Assembly (NCBI RefSeq): GCF_003075395.1
Contig: NZ_QDFV01000007.1
Span: forward strand, 622 to 64,621
Length of the DNA: 64,000 nucleotides
Source of the DNA: Microbacterium sp. TPD7012
Lineage (GTDB): Bacteria; Actinomycetota; Actinomycetes; Actinomycetales; Microbacteriaceae
Direction: 5' to 3'
The position numbers and the translations under genes are program-made. How positions within the stretch are numbered: position 1 is the first letter of the stretch; the number at the start of each line of letters is the position of its first letter. Positions 46,436-53,316 of this stretch are shown here, piece by piece. A model generated the notes under the pieces. That model saw only the letters and a program-made list of their open reading frames with translations, did not search any database and was not told the origin of the DNA.

Positions 46436-47685
46436 GCTGCTCCCTTCGGTGCGGGGATCCCCCGCGCGCGGATTGCCTGGTACACCCGATCGGTGTTGCG
46501 CCCGTCTCGGAATGCATGCATCTCCGCGCTGAGCGTAGCGGAACGCGCCGACGCCTCGTCGTAGGCGGCGTCGTCGGCGAGAAGGCGCCGGAGCTGCCCG
46601 AGGAGTGCGTCCCAGTCGGCCGCGGGGTCTGCGCCCGCGACGTCCTCGTATCGGCCGTAGAAGCCCCGTGTGCGCGCGTACTCGGTCGCGTCCGGGGCCA
46701 GATACAGCACCGGTGTCGCGAGCAGCCCCACGTCGTACGCGAGCGAGGAGTAGTCGGTGATCAGCACGTCGACCGCGGCGAGCGCGGGCGTGACGTCGGC
46801 GAGCACCGACGAGCCCAGCATCCGCACCCTCCTGCTGGGCAGCGGCGGGGCATAGCCCCCCTCGCCGAGAGGATGCGATCGCACGAGCAGGATCGCGTCC
46901 TCGTCTTCGAGCACACGGATGATCCGCACCCACTCCGCCGCGGAGGGCACCGCGGGGTCCGCCGCGCCGTCGCGCCAGGTCGGAGCGTAGAGGATCACGC
47001 GCGCGGCCTCCGGCAGAGGACCGACGGCGCGATCCAGCAGAGCGGAGGCCGCCGCCCGGCGCTCGTCGACCGATCCGGCGGAGAGCACGTCGACGCGCGG
47101 CTCACCCGTCACGACGACCCGGTCGGCGCCCAGTCCGAACGCGGATTCCAGACGACCGCGAGAGCGATGCGAGGCGGCGGGCAGCACTCGGATGCGCTGG
47201 GCGGCTCCGCGGTACAGCAGCCCGACGGCCCGGCGCAGCAGCGGCGCGCCCGGCACGTTCGGGACCTGCGTCGTGGCCGGCGAGTCGAGGCCGATGCGCT
47301 TCAGCGGGATGCCGTGCCAGAGCTGCACGACGAAGGCCCCGCCGTTCGCGTAGCGGTTGACGTCGCCGAGGCCGTGCGTGACGACGAGCACGCCGGCCCT
47401 GGCCGTCGCCCACCAGCCCCGCAGACCGCTCTTGCGCACGGTGCGGAGGCCGAGCGCGGCGGCATCCCGATCCTCGCGATCCGATGACGTGAGCCACAGC
47501 GTGTCGTGTCCCGCCTCCGACGCGTGCCGCTGCAGAGCCAGCGCGCCGTCGCCGATCCCGGCGCCGCAGCCGAACACCCAGCGTCGACCGCGCGGGACGA
47601 GGAACGCACCCATGCGTCCTGCGGCATAGAGCGGGATCCGGAGCAGCTTGGCCGCATTGCCGGTGCCGAAGGAGAAGGACGCCAC
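46432..47685 (-). CDS. CDP-glycerol glycerophosphotransferase family protein
   Basis: 417 residues, third member of this family here. GVLVVTHGLGDVNRYANGGAFVVQLWHGIPLKRIGLDSPATTQ has the WHG-P-K active site; VILYAPTWRDGAADP, LVRSHPLGEGG and VLITDYSSLAYDVGLLATPVLYLAPD complete the domain. The GTG start at 47685 lies inside a 20-bp inverted repeat (47672-47718), so in a read-through transcript from the HtrA gene the start would be paired. It is operon-coupled to the gene downstream (ATGA). Confidence 0.92.
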   Translation of the reverse strand: MASFSFGTGNAAKLLRIPLYAAGRMGAFLVPRGRRWVFGCGAGIGDGALALQRHASEAGHDTLWLTSSDREDRDAAALGLRTVRKSGLRGWWATARAGVLVVTHGLGDVNRYANGGAFVVQLWHGIPLKRIGLDSPATTQVPNVPGAPLLRRAVGLLYRGAAQRIRVLPAASHRSRGRLESAFGLGADRVVVTGEPRVDVLSAGSVDERRAAASALLDRAVGPLPEAARVILYAPTWRDGAADPAVPSAAEWVRIIRVLEDEDAILLVRSHPLGEGGYAPPLPSRRVRMLGSSVLADVTPALAAVDVLITDYSSLAYDVGLLATPVLYLAPDATEYARTRGFYGRYEDVAGADPAADWDALLGQLRRLLADDAAYDEASARSATLSAEMHAFRDGRNTDRVYQAIRARGIPAPKGAA

Positions 47686-47718
47686 CCCGCGAGCCTATCG
47701 CGGGGTGGCGTCCTTCTC
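47672..47718 (-). terminator. Perfect 20-bp inverted repeat between HtrA-like gene and glycerophosphotransferase gene
   Basis: Arms at 47672-47691 and 47699-47718, each 20 bases and fully complementary, with a 7-base loop. It starts 13 bases after the HtrA stop and includes the GTG of the next gene (47685). It can end HtrA transcription and would also hide the next start codon in any read-through message. No U-run follows. Confidence 0.65.
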
Positions 47719-47731
47719 GGCGAACTCCGGA

Positions 47732-49321
47732 TCAGCCGGCGAGCTCGCCGAGTGTCACCTCGAGCTCGTACTCCTTGCCGCCGCGGACGTAGGTCACCTT
47801 GGCATCGCTGCCCGCGGCCGCCGCACGCACCTGCGCCGTGAGATCGCTGGCGCTGCTGATCGGGACCCCGTTGAACGCCGTGACGACGTCTTCGGCCTTG
47901 AGCCCTGCCGCGGCCGCCGCTCCACCGTCGGTGACCTCGGCGATGTACGCTCCCGCGACGTTCGCGCCCTCGACGCTCGCCGCGTCGCGGACCGAGGCGC
48001 CGAGCAGGCCGTGCGTGGCGGCGCCGTCGGCGATGATCTCCTCGGAGACGCGCTGCGCGATGTTCGCGGGGATCGCGAAGCCGATGCCGATCGATCCGGA
48101 CTCCTCGGATCCGCCCGAGCTCGCGATCGCCACGTTGATGCCGATCAGCTCGCCCTTGCTGTTCACGAGAGCGCCGCCGGAGTTTCCGTGGTTGATCGCG
48201 GCATCCGTCTGGATCACGGCGATCGAGATCGACTCGGTCGGCTGCTGTCCGGTGTTGCCCGGCAGATCGAACTGGAACGGACCCTGTCCTTCGCCCTCTT
48301 CCGGCGCCTGCTCCTCCGGGGCGTCCTCGGACGACGAGTCGGGCAGCGCGGAGGACGCGATCTGGATGCTGCGGTTGAGCGCGCTCACGATACCCGTGGT
48401 GACGGAGTTCGCGAGACCGAGCGGAGCCCCGAGCGCGACGGCGGTGTCACCGACGTTGAGCTTCGACGAGTCGGCGAACTCGATGGGCGTGAGGCCCTTC
48501 GCGTCCGTCAGCTTGATCACGGCGAGGTCGTAGATCGGGTCGGTGCCGACGACGGTGGCGTCGAAGATGCGGCCGTCGGACGTCGTCACGCGGATGCTGG
48601 GGTCGGCCACGGCTCCGCCGAGGGTCACGACGTGCGTGTTCGTCAGGACGTAGCCGTCCTCGCTGATGATCACGCCCGAGCCGCTGCCGGCCTCCTGGGA
48701 TCCCGCGACCTCGATCGTGACGACCGAGGGAAGAGCGGCGGTCGCGACCGCGGTGGTCTCGTTGACCGATCCGGGGTTGTTGACGGTGACGGTCTGCGGT
48801 CCGCCGGCGGTGCCGCCGGTCGGCTGGTCCTGCAGACCGCTCAGCAGCGCGCCGCCGCCGAAACCGGCGACGCCGCCGACGAGGGCCGCGGCCACGATGA
48901 ACGCCGCGAACTTCGCGCCGCCCCGCGACTTGGGTTCCTTGGTCTTGACCCCGTCGGCCGGCGGTGCGCCGAACCCGAGGGGCGCGGTGCCGTCGAGCGG
49001 CTGCGTCGGCTGCGTGTGCGCGGTCGCGGTGGGGATGCCGAAGGCGGCTCCCGGAGCCGAGGCTGTCGCCTGCTGCGCCGTGTGCGGCGCGGCGAAGGGC
49101 TGCGGCGCTGCGGGGGCCGTCGGGGCGGAAGCCGGCGCGGCGACGGCGGGCGCGGCGGGCGCCTGCGACGTGAAGGTCGACGGCACCTCGTGTCCCTGGG
49201 CCGACGCGGCCGTGGTCTCGGCGGCGGGCGCGGGCTGAGCGGCGGCCTCTGCTGCCTCGGTGGACGGCACGGCGTCGTGCGACGCGGGTGCCGACTGGTT
49301 CTGGGTCTCGTCTTCGTTCAT
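47732..49321 (-). CDS. HtrA/DegP-like membrane-anchored serine protease with PDZ domain
   Basis: 529 residues. A long cytoplasmic Ala/Pro/Gln-rich segment (about 180 residues), one membrane span (FAAFIVAAALVGGVAGFGGGALL), a trypsin-like domain and a C-terminal PDZ domain. The catalytic triad reads: His in LTNTHVVTLGG, Asp in IYDLAVIKLTD, Ser in INHGNSGGALVNSKGELIG. The PDZ contains GLLGASVRDA and GLKAEDVVTAFNGVPISSASDL. Start at ATG 49321, six bases after AAGGAG; another ATG five codons up lacks a site. Extracytoplasmic protein quality control; ends at the 20-bp inverted repeat. Confidence 0.95.
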   Translation of the reverse strand: MNEDETQNQSAPASHDAVPSTEAAEAAAQPAPAAETTAASAQGHEVPSTFTSQAPAAPAVAAPASAPTAPAAPQPFAAPHTAQQATASAPGAAFGIPTATAHTQPTQPLDGTAPLGFGAPPADGVKTKEPKSRGGAKFAAFIVAAALVGGVAGFGGGALLSGLQDQPTGGTAGGPQTVTVNNPGSVNETTAVATAALPSVVTIEVAGSQEAGSGSGVIISEDGYVLTNTHVVTLGGAVADPSIRVTTSDGRIFDATVVGTDPIYDLAVIKLTDAKGLTPIEFADSSKLNVGDTAVALGAPLGLANSVTTGIVSALNRSIQIASSALPDSSSEDAPEEQAPEEGEGQGPFQFDLPGNTGQQPTESISIAVIQTDAAINHGNSGGALVNSKGELIGINVAIASSGGSEESGSIGIGFAIPANIAQRVSEEIIADGAATHGLLGASVRDAASVEGANVAGAYIAEVTDGGAAAAAGLKAEDVVTAFNGVPISSASDLTAQVRAAAAGSDAKVTYVRGGKEYELEVTLGELAG

Positions 49322-49406
49322 GGTGTGCTCCTTCATCGACGCCCCTTCAGACTGCCGCCTGTATCTGTGCGTTTCGTATGGCGAAGATGAGTTTCAGCTA
49401 TGGCCT

Positions 49407-49412
49407 TAGCCT
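49407..49412 (+). promoter_or_regulatory. Putative -10 element of the aminotransferase gene
   Basis: TAGCCT, seven bases before the ATG at 49420; no ribosome-binding site. It lies in the 98-base divergent region shared with the HtrA-like gene. Confidence 0.45.
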
Positions 49413-49419
49413 GTTCTTC

Positions 49420-50622
49420 ATGAGTGTCATTCCCGGCGCATGGCGGCGCACGGCGGCCGGTGCAGGTCTGCTCGCCGCAGACGGAACCGTCGCACCTACG
49501 ATCTTCGCAGAGATGTCAGCGGCTGCGGCCAGAACGGGGGCGATCAATCTCGGCCAGGGCTTCCCCGATGAGGACGGCCCCGCCGAGGTGCTGGAGGCCG
49601 CGCGCGCCGCGATCTCCGCGGGCGCGAACCAGTATCCGCCCGGTCGCGGCATCCCGGACCTGCTCGCCGCGATCAGCGAGCACCAGCATCGCTTCTACGG
49701 CCTCGACGTCGACCCGGCGTCCGAGGTCATCGTCACCGCGGGTGCGACAGAGGCCCTCACAGCCAGTCTGCTCGCGCTGATCGACGGCCCCGACGACGAG
49801 GTCGTGGTCTTCGAGCCGTACTACGACTCCTACGCGGCGGCCGTGGCCCTCGCCGGCGCCCGCCTGCGCACCGTGCCGCTGCGCGCCCCCGACTTCCAGC
49901 CCGATCTCGATCTGCTGGCCGCCACGGTGACCGATCGCACCCGCATCATCCTCGTGAACGATCCGCACAACCCGACCGGAGCCGTGTTCGGCGCGGAGGT
50001 GCTCGCCGAGGTCGTCCGTCTCGCCCAGCAGCACGACGCGATCATCATCACGGACGAGGTCTACGAGCACCTCTCGTTCCACACGCCGCACACGCCGATC
50101 GCCACGCTGCCGGGCGCGGCCGAACGCACTCTCACGATCTCCTCCGCGGGGAAGACCTTCTCCGCCACCGGGTGGAAGATCGGCTGGGTGCACGGCCCGG
50201 CCGATCTGATAACGGCTGTGCTCACGGTCAAGCAGTACCTCACGTACGTCAACGGCTCGCCGTTCCAGCCGGCCATCGCCGTGGGCCTGCGTCTCGACGA
50301 CGCCACCTTCACCCGGGCCGCCGCGACGCTCGCGCACAAGCACGGGATCCTCGGCGACGGCCTGCGTGCCGCCGGGTTCACCGTGCACGCGCCGCAGGGC
50401 GGCTACTTCACCGTCGCGGACGCCACCGCTCTCGGCGGAGCGGATGCCGCGGCGTTCTGCCGCGCGCTGCCCGAGCGCGCCGGTGTCGTCGCGATCCCCC
50501 TGACGGCGTTCGTGTCGGCGGACCGGCGCAGCGAGTACGGCGGGCTGGTGCGTTTCGCCGCCTGCAAGCGCGTCGAGGTCCTCGAGGAGGCCGCCGCGCG
50601 CCTCGCCGCCTCGGCGCTCTGA
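49420..50622 (+). CDS. PLP-dependent class I/II aminotransferase (YbdL/kynurenine aminotransferase-like)
   Basis: 400 residues. INLGQGFPDEDGPAEVLEAARAAI, GANQYPPGRGIPDLLAAI, VTAGATEALTASLLAL, NDPHNPTGAVF, ITDEVYEHLSF and the Schiff-base lysine in ISSAGKTFSATGWKIGWVHGP place it with the methionine/kynurenine aminotransferase group. Likely role is amino-acid or keto-methylthiobutyrate transamination in the cytoplasm. The ATG at 49420 is chosen; the longer frame upstream is not conserved. It converges with the nitrilase gene, 17 bases apart. Confidence 0.93.
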   Translation: MSVIPGAWRRTAAGAGLLAADGTVAPTIFAEMSAAAARTGAINLGQGFPDEDGPAEVLEAARAAISAGANQYPPGRGIPDLLAAISEHQHRFYGLDVDPASEVIVTAGATEALTASLLALIDGPDDEVVVFEPYYDSYAAAVALAGARLRTVPLRAPDFQPDLDLLAATVTDRTRIILVNDPHNPTGAVFGAEVLAEVVRLAQQHDAIIITDEVYEHLSFHTPHTPIATLPGAAERTLTISSAGKTFSATGWKIGWVHGPADLITAVLTVKQYLTYVNGSPFQPAIAVGLRLDDATFTRAAATLAHKHGILGDGLRAAGFTVHAPQGGYFTVADATALGGADAAAFCRALPERAGVVAIPLTAFVSADRRSEYGGLVRFAACKRVEVLEEAAARLAASAL

Positions 50623-50639
50623 GGCGGTGCTGCTCCGCG

Positions 50640-51449
50640 TCAGCGGGGAACCACCGCGTACCGCCGCACCCGCAGGGACGGGTTGACGGCGCGGACGCGG
50701 TCTATCGCCGACCGCTCGAGAGCCGCGACCGCGATGCCCTCGGCGGTGCCGACGCCGGCGAGGACGACGCCCTGCGGATCGACGATCTGCGAGTGCCCGA
50801 CGCCGATCGGCGTGGGGTGGTCGGCGGCGACCACGTAGACCGTGTTCTCGATCGCCCGCGCGGCCAGCAGGGTGGTCCAGTGGTGCTCCTTGAGCGGACC
50901 CCGCACCCATTCGGCCGGCACCACCAGCACGTCGGCGTCCGCATCGACGAGGGTGCGCGCCAGCTCGGGGAAGCGCAGGTCGTAGCAGGTCATCAGCCCG
51001 AAGCGCAGGCCACCGAGCACGAACGTGGCCGGCTCCCCCGGGTCACCCGGTTCGACCCAATCGGACTCCGTCTGCCCGAAGGCGTCATAGAGGTGCTGCT
51101 TGCGGTAGACCGCGAGGATGCCGTCGCCGCGCACCGCCAGGACCGTGTTCCGCACCCGCTCGCCGTCCGCAGCACGCTCCGCGAGGCCCGCGACGATCAC
51201 GACCGCGTAGTCGGCGGCCAGAGACGTGAGGGTCGCGACGAACTCGCCGTCCAGCCCCTCGGCGTTCGCGGCGAGCGTCGCATCCATCGGATCGACGAAG
51301 TAGCTCGAGTACTCGGGGAACACGATCAGCTTCGCACCGCGCGCCGCCGCATCCGCCGTCAGCGCAGCGATCCGCTCGCGGTTGTCGGAACGGGACGCCG
51401 TCGGCGCGAACTGGCACACGGCGACGGATACGGCTACGGTCTCGGACAT
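50640..51449 (-). CDS. Nitrilase/omega-amidase family carbon-nitrogen hydrolase
   Basis: 269 residues. The Glu-Lys-Cys triad is visible: Glu in IVFPEYSSYFVD, Lys in VYRKQHLYDAFG, Cys in LMTCYDLRFPELAR. The family includes Nit2-type omega-amidases that hydrolyse alpha-ketoglutaramate. Pairing with a convergent KAT/YbdL-like aminotransferase fits this, because such transaminases using glutamine produce alpha-ketoglutaramate-type acids. Start at ATG 51449 with GAGAGG upstream; an ATG six codons earlier is possible. Substrate is inference. Confidence 0.92.
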   Translation of the reverse strand: MSETVAVSVAVCQFAPTASRSDNRERIAALTADAAARGAKLIVFPEYSSYFVDPMDATLAANAEGLDGEFVATLTSLAADYAVVIVAGLAERAADGERVRNTVLAVRGDGILAVYRKQHLYDAFGQTESDWVEPGDPGEPATFVLGGLRFGLMTCYDLRFPELARTLVDADADVLVVPAEWVRGPLKEHHWTTLLAARAIENTVYVVAADHPTPIGVGHSQIVDPQGVVLAGVGTAEGIAVAALERSAIDRVRAVNPSLRVRRYAVVPR

Positions 51450-51528
51450 GACCTCATCCTCTCGCATCCGTGCGCACCCGGCCTCGATTCGCCGACCTCT
51501 CGAATCCGTGATAAGTTACTTCTTGTGC

Positions 51529-51602
51529 CGCGGGGTGGAGCAGTTCGGTAGCTCGCCGGGCTCATAACCCGGAGGTCGCAGGTTCAAATCCTGTCCCCGC
51601 AA
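51529..51602 (+). tRNA. Initiator tRNA-fMet (CAU)
   Basis: 74 bases without encoded CCA. Acceptor arm CGCGGGG pairs with CCCCGCA except the first position, a C1 x A72 mismatch diagnostic of initiator tRNAs. The anticodon arm is CCGGGCTCATAACCCGG, with the three consecutive G-C pairs of initiators. D-arm GAGCAGTTCGGTAGCTC and T-arm with GGTTCAAATCC are normal. Followed 17 bases later by a strong terminator. Confidence 0.97.
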
Positions 51603-51619
51603 CGAGAATGCGACACAAG

Positions 51620-51659
51620 AAAGGCCCCTGATCAGGAGAAATCCCGATCAGGGGCCTTT
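51620..51659 (+). terminator. Bidirectional terminator after tRNA-fMet
   Basis: Perfect 14-bp stem AAAGGCCCCTGATC / GATCAGGGGCCTTT with a 12-base loop. The A-run on the left and T-run on the right let it work for the tRNA (plus strand) and the NCS1 permease gene (minus strand), whose stop is at 51695. Confidence 0.85.
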
Positions 51660-51694
51660 CGCTCACCCGCTGACGGAGGCCGTGGCGACCGCCG

Positions 51695-53191
51695 TCAGCC
51701 GCGTTCCGCACCGAAGCTGACCGAGCGTACTCCCATCGCCTCGGCCTCTTCCGTGGCGAGTCGACGTTCCGCGCCGAGATCGAGTCCGCGCGCGAGAAGC
51801 ACGTAAGCGACAGCGGATGCTGCGAGCCCGACGAACAGCGCGATGTCGATGCCGCCCATCGCCGCGGCGATCGGACCCGTGAACCACGTCGTCACGACGA
51901 ACGGGATCATCGCGGCGATGCCGATGACGTAGGCGGTGATGCCGCGCCATCCCCAGGAGCCGTAGATGCCGTTCGGACGGAACATCTCGGCGACCGCGTA
52001 GCGCCCGCGCCGCACGACGTAGTAGTCGACGAGGTTCACCGACGTCCACGGTACGAGCACGTAGAGCAGCACCACGAGGAAGCTCCCGAACGAGTCGAGG
52101 AACTCCCCCGTCGAGAACGCCGCTCCCAGCAGACCGCCGAGTCCGATGATGCTGCAGGCGACGATGCGGGCGAACCGCGTCGGTCGCACGGAGCGGAAGG
52201 AGTCGGCCACCGTGATCAGCTCGATGCTCGCGGCGTAGATGTTGATCGTGATGACCGTGATCAGGGCGGGCAGCGCCGACCAGAGCAGCACCGCACCCGC
52301 GCCGGGCACGATCGCGTCGGCCGCCGCGGTGATCGCCTGCACAGGGTCGGCATCCGCGAACAGGGAGGCGACGAACGCCCCGAGGATCATGAGCCACCCC
52401 GCGCCGACGATCACTCCGGAGGAGGTGTAGAACAGCGCCTTGCGCGGACTCGTCTGCGGCGGCAGGTACCGCGAGTAGTCGGACACGTACGGCGCCCAGC
52501 CCAGCGCGTAGGCCGCGGCGGCCGCGAACTGCACGAGGAACGCCGGACCGTCGAACGCCCCCAGCGAGAAGTCCGCCGCGGGGAGCGGGAGAGCGAAGAG
52601 CGCCACGACGCTGAACACGCCGAAGGTCGCGAGGAACAGCCAGGTGAGCCACTTCTGCACGCGGTGGATCCAGTGGTACCCCACGATCGCCAGCGTGAGC
52701 GCGAGCGCCGTGATGAGCACGTACCAGCCGGCGCCGGCGTCGACTCCGGTCGTCGCGGTGAGCACCTGCCCGGCGAGCAGCTGGTTGAAGATGTTGAATC
52801 CGACGATGCTGGCGACGACCACGAGGCACACGATGGCGACACCGCGGTAGCCGAACTGCGCCCGCGACTGGATCATCTGCGGCAGACCCAGCTGCGGTCC
52901 CTGCGCGGAGTGGAACGAGGTGAACACGGTGCCGACGCACACGCCGAGGATGATCGCGAGCAGCGACACCAGGAAGTTCGCGCCCATCGCGACCCCGACC
53001 ATGCCCGTCGCGAGCGTGGTGAGGTTGGCGTTGGACATGAACCACAGCGGGAACAGGCTCGACGGCTCGCCGGTGCGCTCGGAGAGCGGCACCCAGTCGA
53101 TGGACTTGACCTCGATCCCCGTCGCCCTCGGTGCTGCCACCTCGGTCTGCACGGCGGCGGGCTCCGGAATATCGCGCTGGGGCTCGTTCAT
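51695..53191 (-). CDS. NCS1 family purine/pyrimidine (cytosine/allantoin-type) permease
   Basis: 498-residue cation symporter with about twelve membrane segments. WVPLSERTGEPSSLFPLWFMSNANLTTLATGMVG is the family start; SRAQFGYRG, APYVSDYSRYLPPQTSPRKALFYTSSGVIVG and LVPWTSVNLVDYYVVRRGRYAVAEMF are conserved NCS1 motifs. Substrate is a nucleobase or related compound; it cannot be set from the sequence. TACTGT ends six bases before the ATG at 53191 with no ribosome-binding site. Monocistronic: terminators on both sides. Confidence 0.93.
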   Translation of the reverse strand: MNEPQRDIPEPAAVQTEVAAPRATGIEVKSIDWVPLSERTGEPSSLFPLWFMSNANLTTLATGMVGVAMGANFLVSLLAIILGVCVGTVFTSFHSAQGPQLGLPQMIQSRAQFGYRGVAIVCLVVVASIVGFNIFNQLLAGQVLTATTGVDAGAGWYVLITALALTLAIVGYHWIHRVQKWLTWLFLATFGVFSVVALFALPLPAADFSLGAFDGPAFLVQFAAAAAYALGWAPYVSDYSRYLPPQTSPRKALFYTSSGVIVGAGWLMILGAFVASLFADADPVQAITAAADAIVPGAGAVLLWSALPALITVITINIYAASIELITVADSFRSVRPTRFARIVACSIIGLGGLLGAAFSTGEFLDSFGSFLVVLLYVLVPWTSVNLVDYYVVRRGRYAVAEMFRPNGIYGSWGWRGITAYVIGIAAMIPFVVTTWFTGPIAAAMGGIDIALFVGLAASAVAYVLLARGLDLGAERRLATEEAEAMGVRSVSFGAERG

Positions 53192-53197
53192 GGTGCA

Positions 53198-53203
53198 ACA
53201 GTA
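53198..53203 (-). promoter_or_regulatory. Putative -10 element of NCS1 permease gene
   Basis: TACTGT on the minus strand, six bases before the ATG at 53191. Fits the leaderless pattern. Confidence 0.45.
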
Positions 53204-53269
53204 GGTCGCCGCCCGATCTCGTCCCATCCCCGGAATCCGATGGAGCCCATAGGGTTCGCCGATACGCGA

Positions 53270-53297
53270 ATCGGGCGCCCCCTAAGGGACGCCCGAT
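53270..53297 (-). terminator. Hairpin terminator of the UPF0182 gene
   Basis: Stem ATCGGGCG / CGCCCGAT (53270-53277 and 53290-53297) with three more inner G-C pairs after one mismatch and a short CTAA-containing loop, 19 bases past the UPF0182 stop and before the permease promoter. Confidence 0.7.
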
Positions 53298-53316
53298 GCG
53301 CTTCAGTCGCGCGAGG

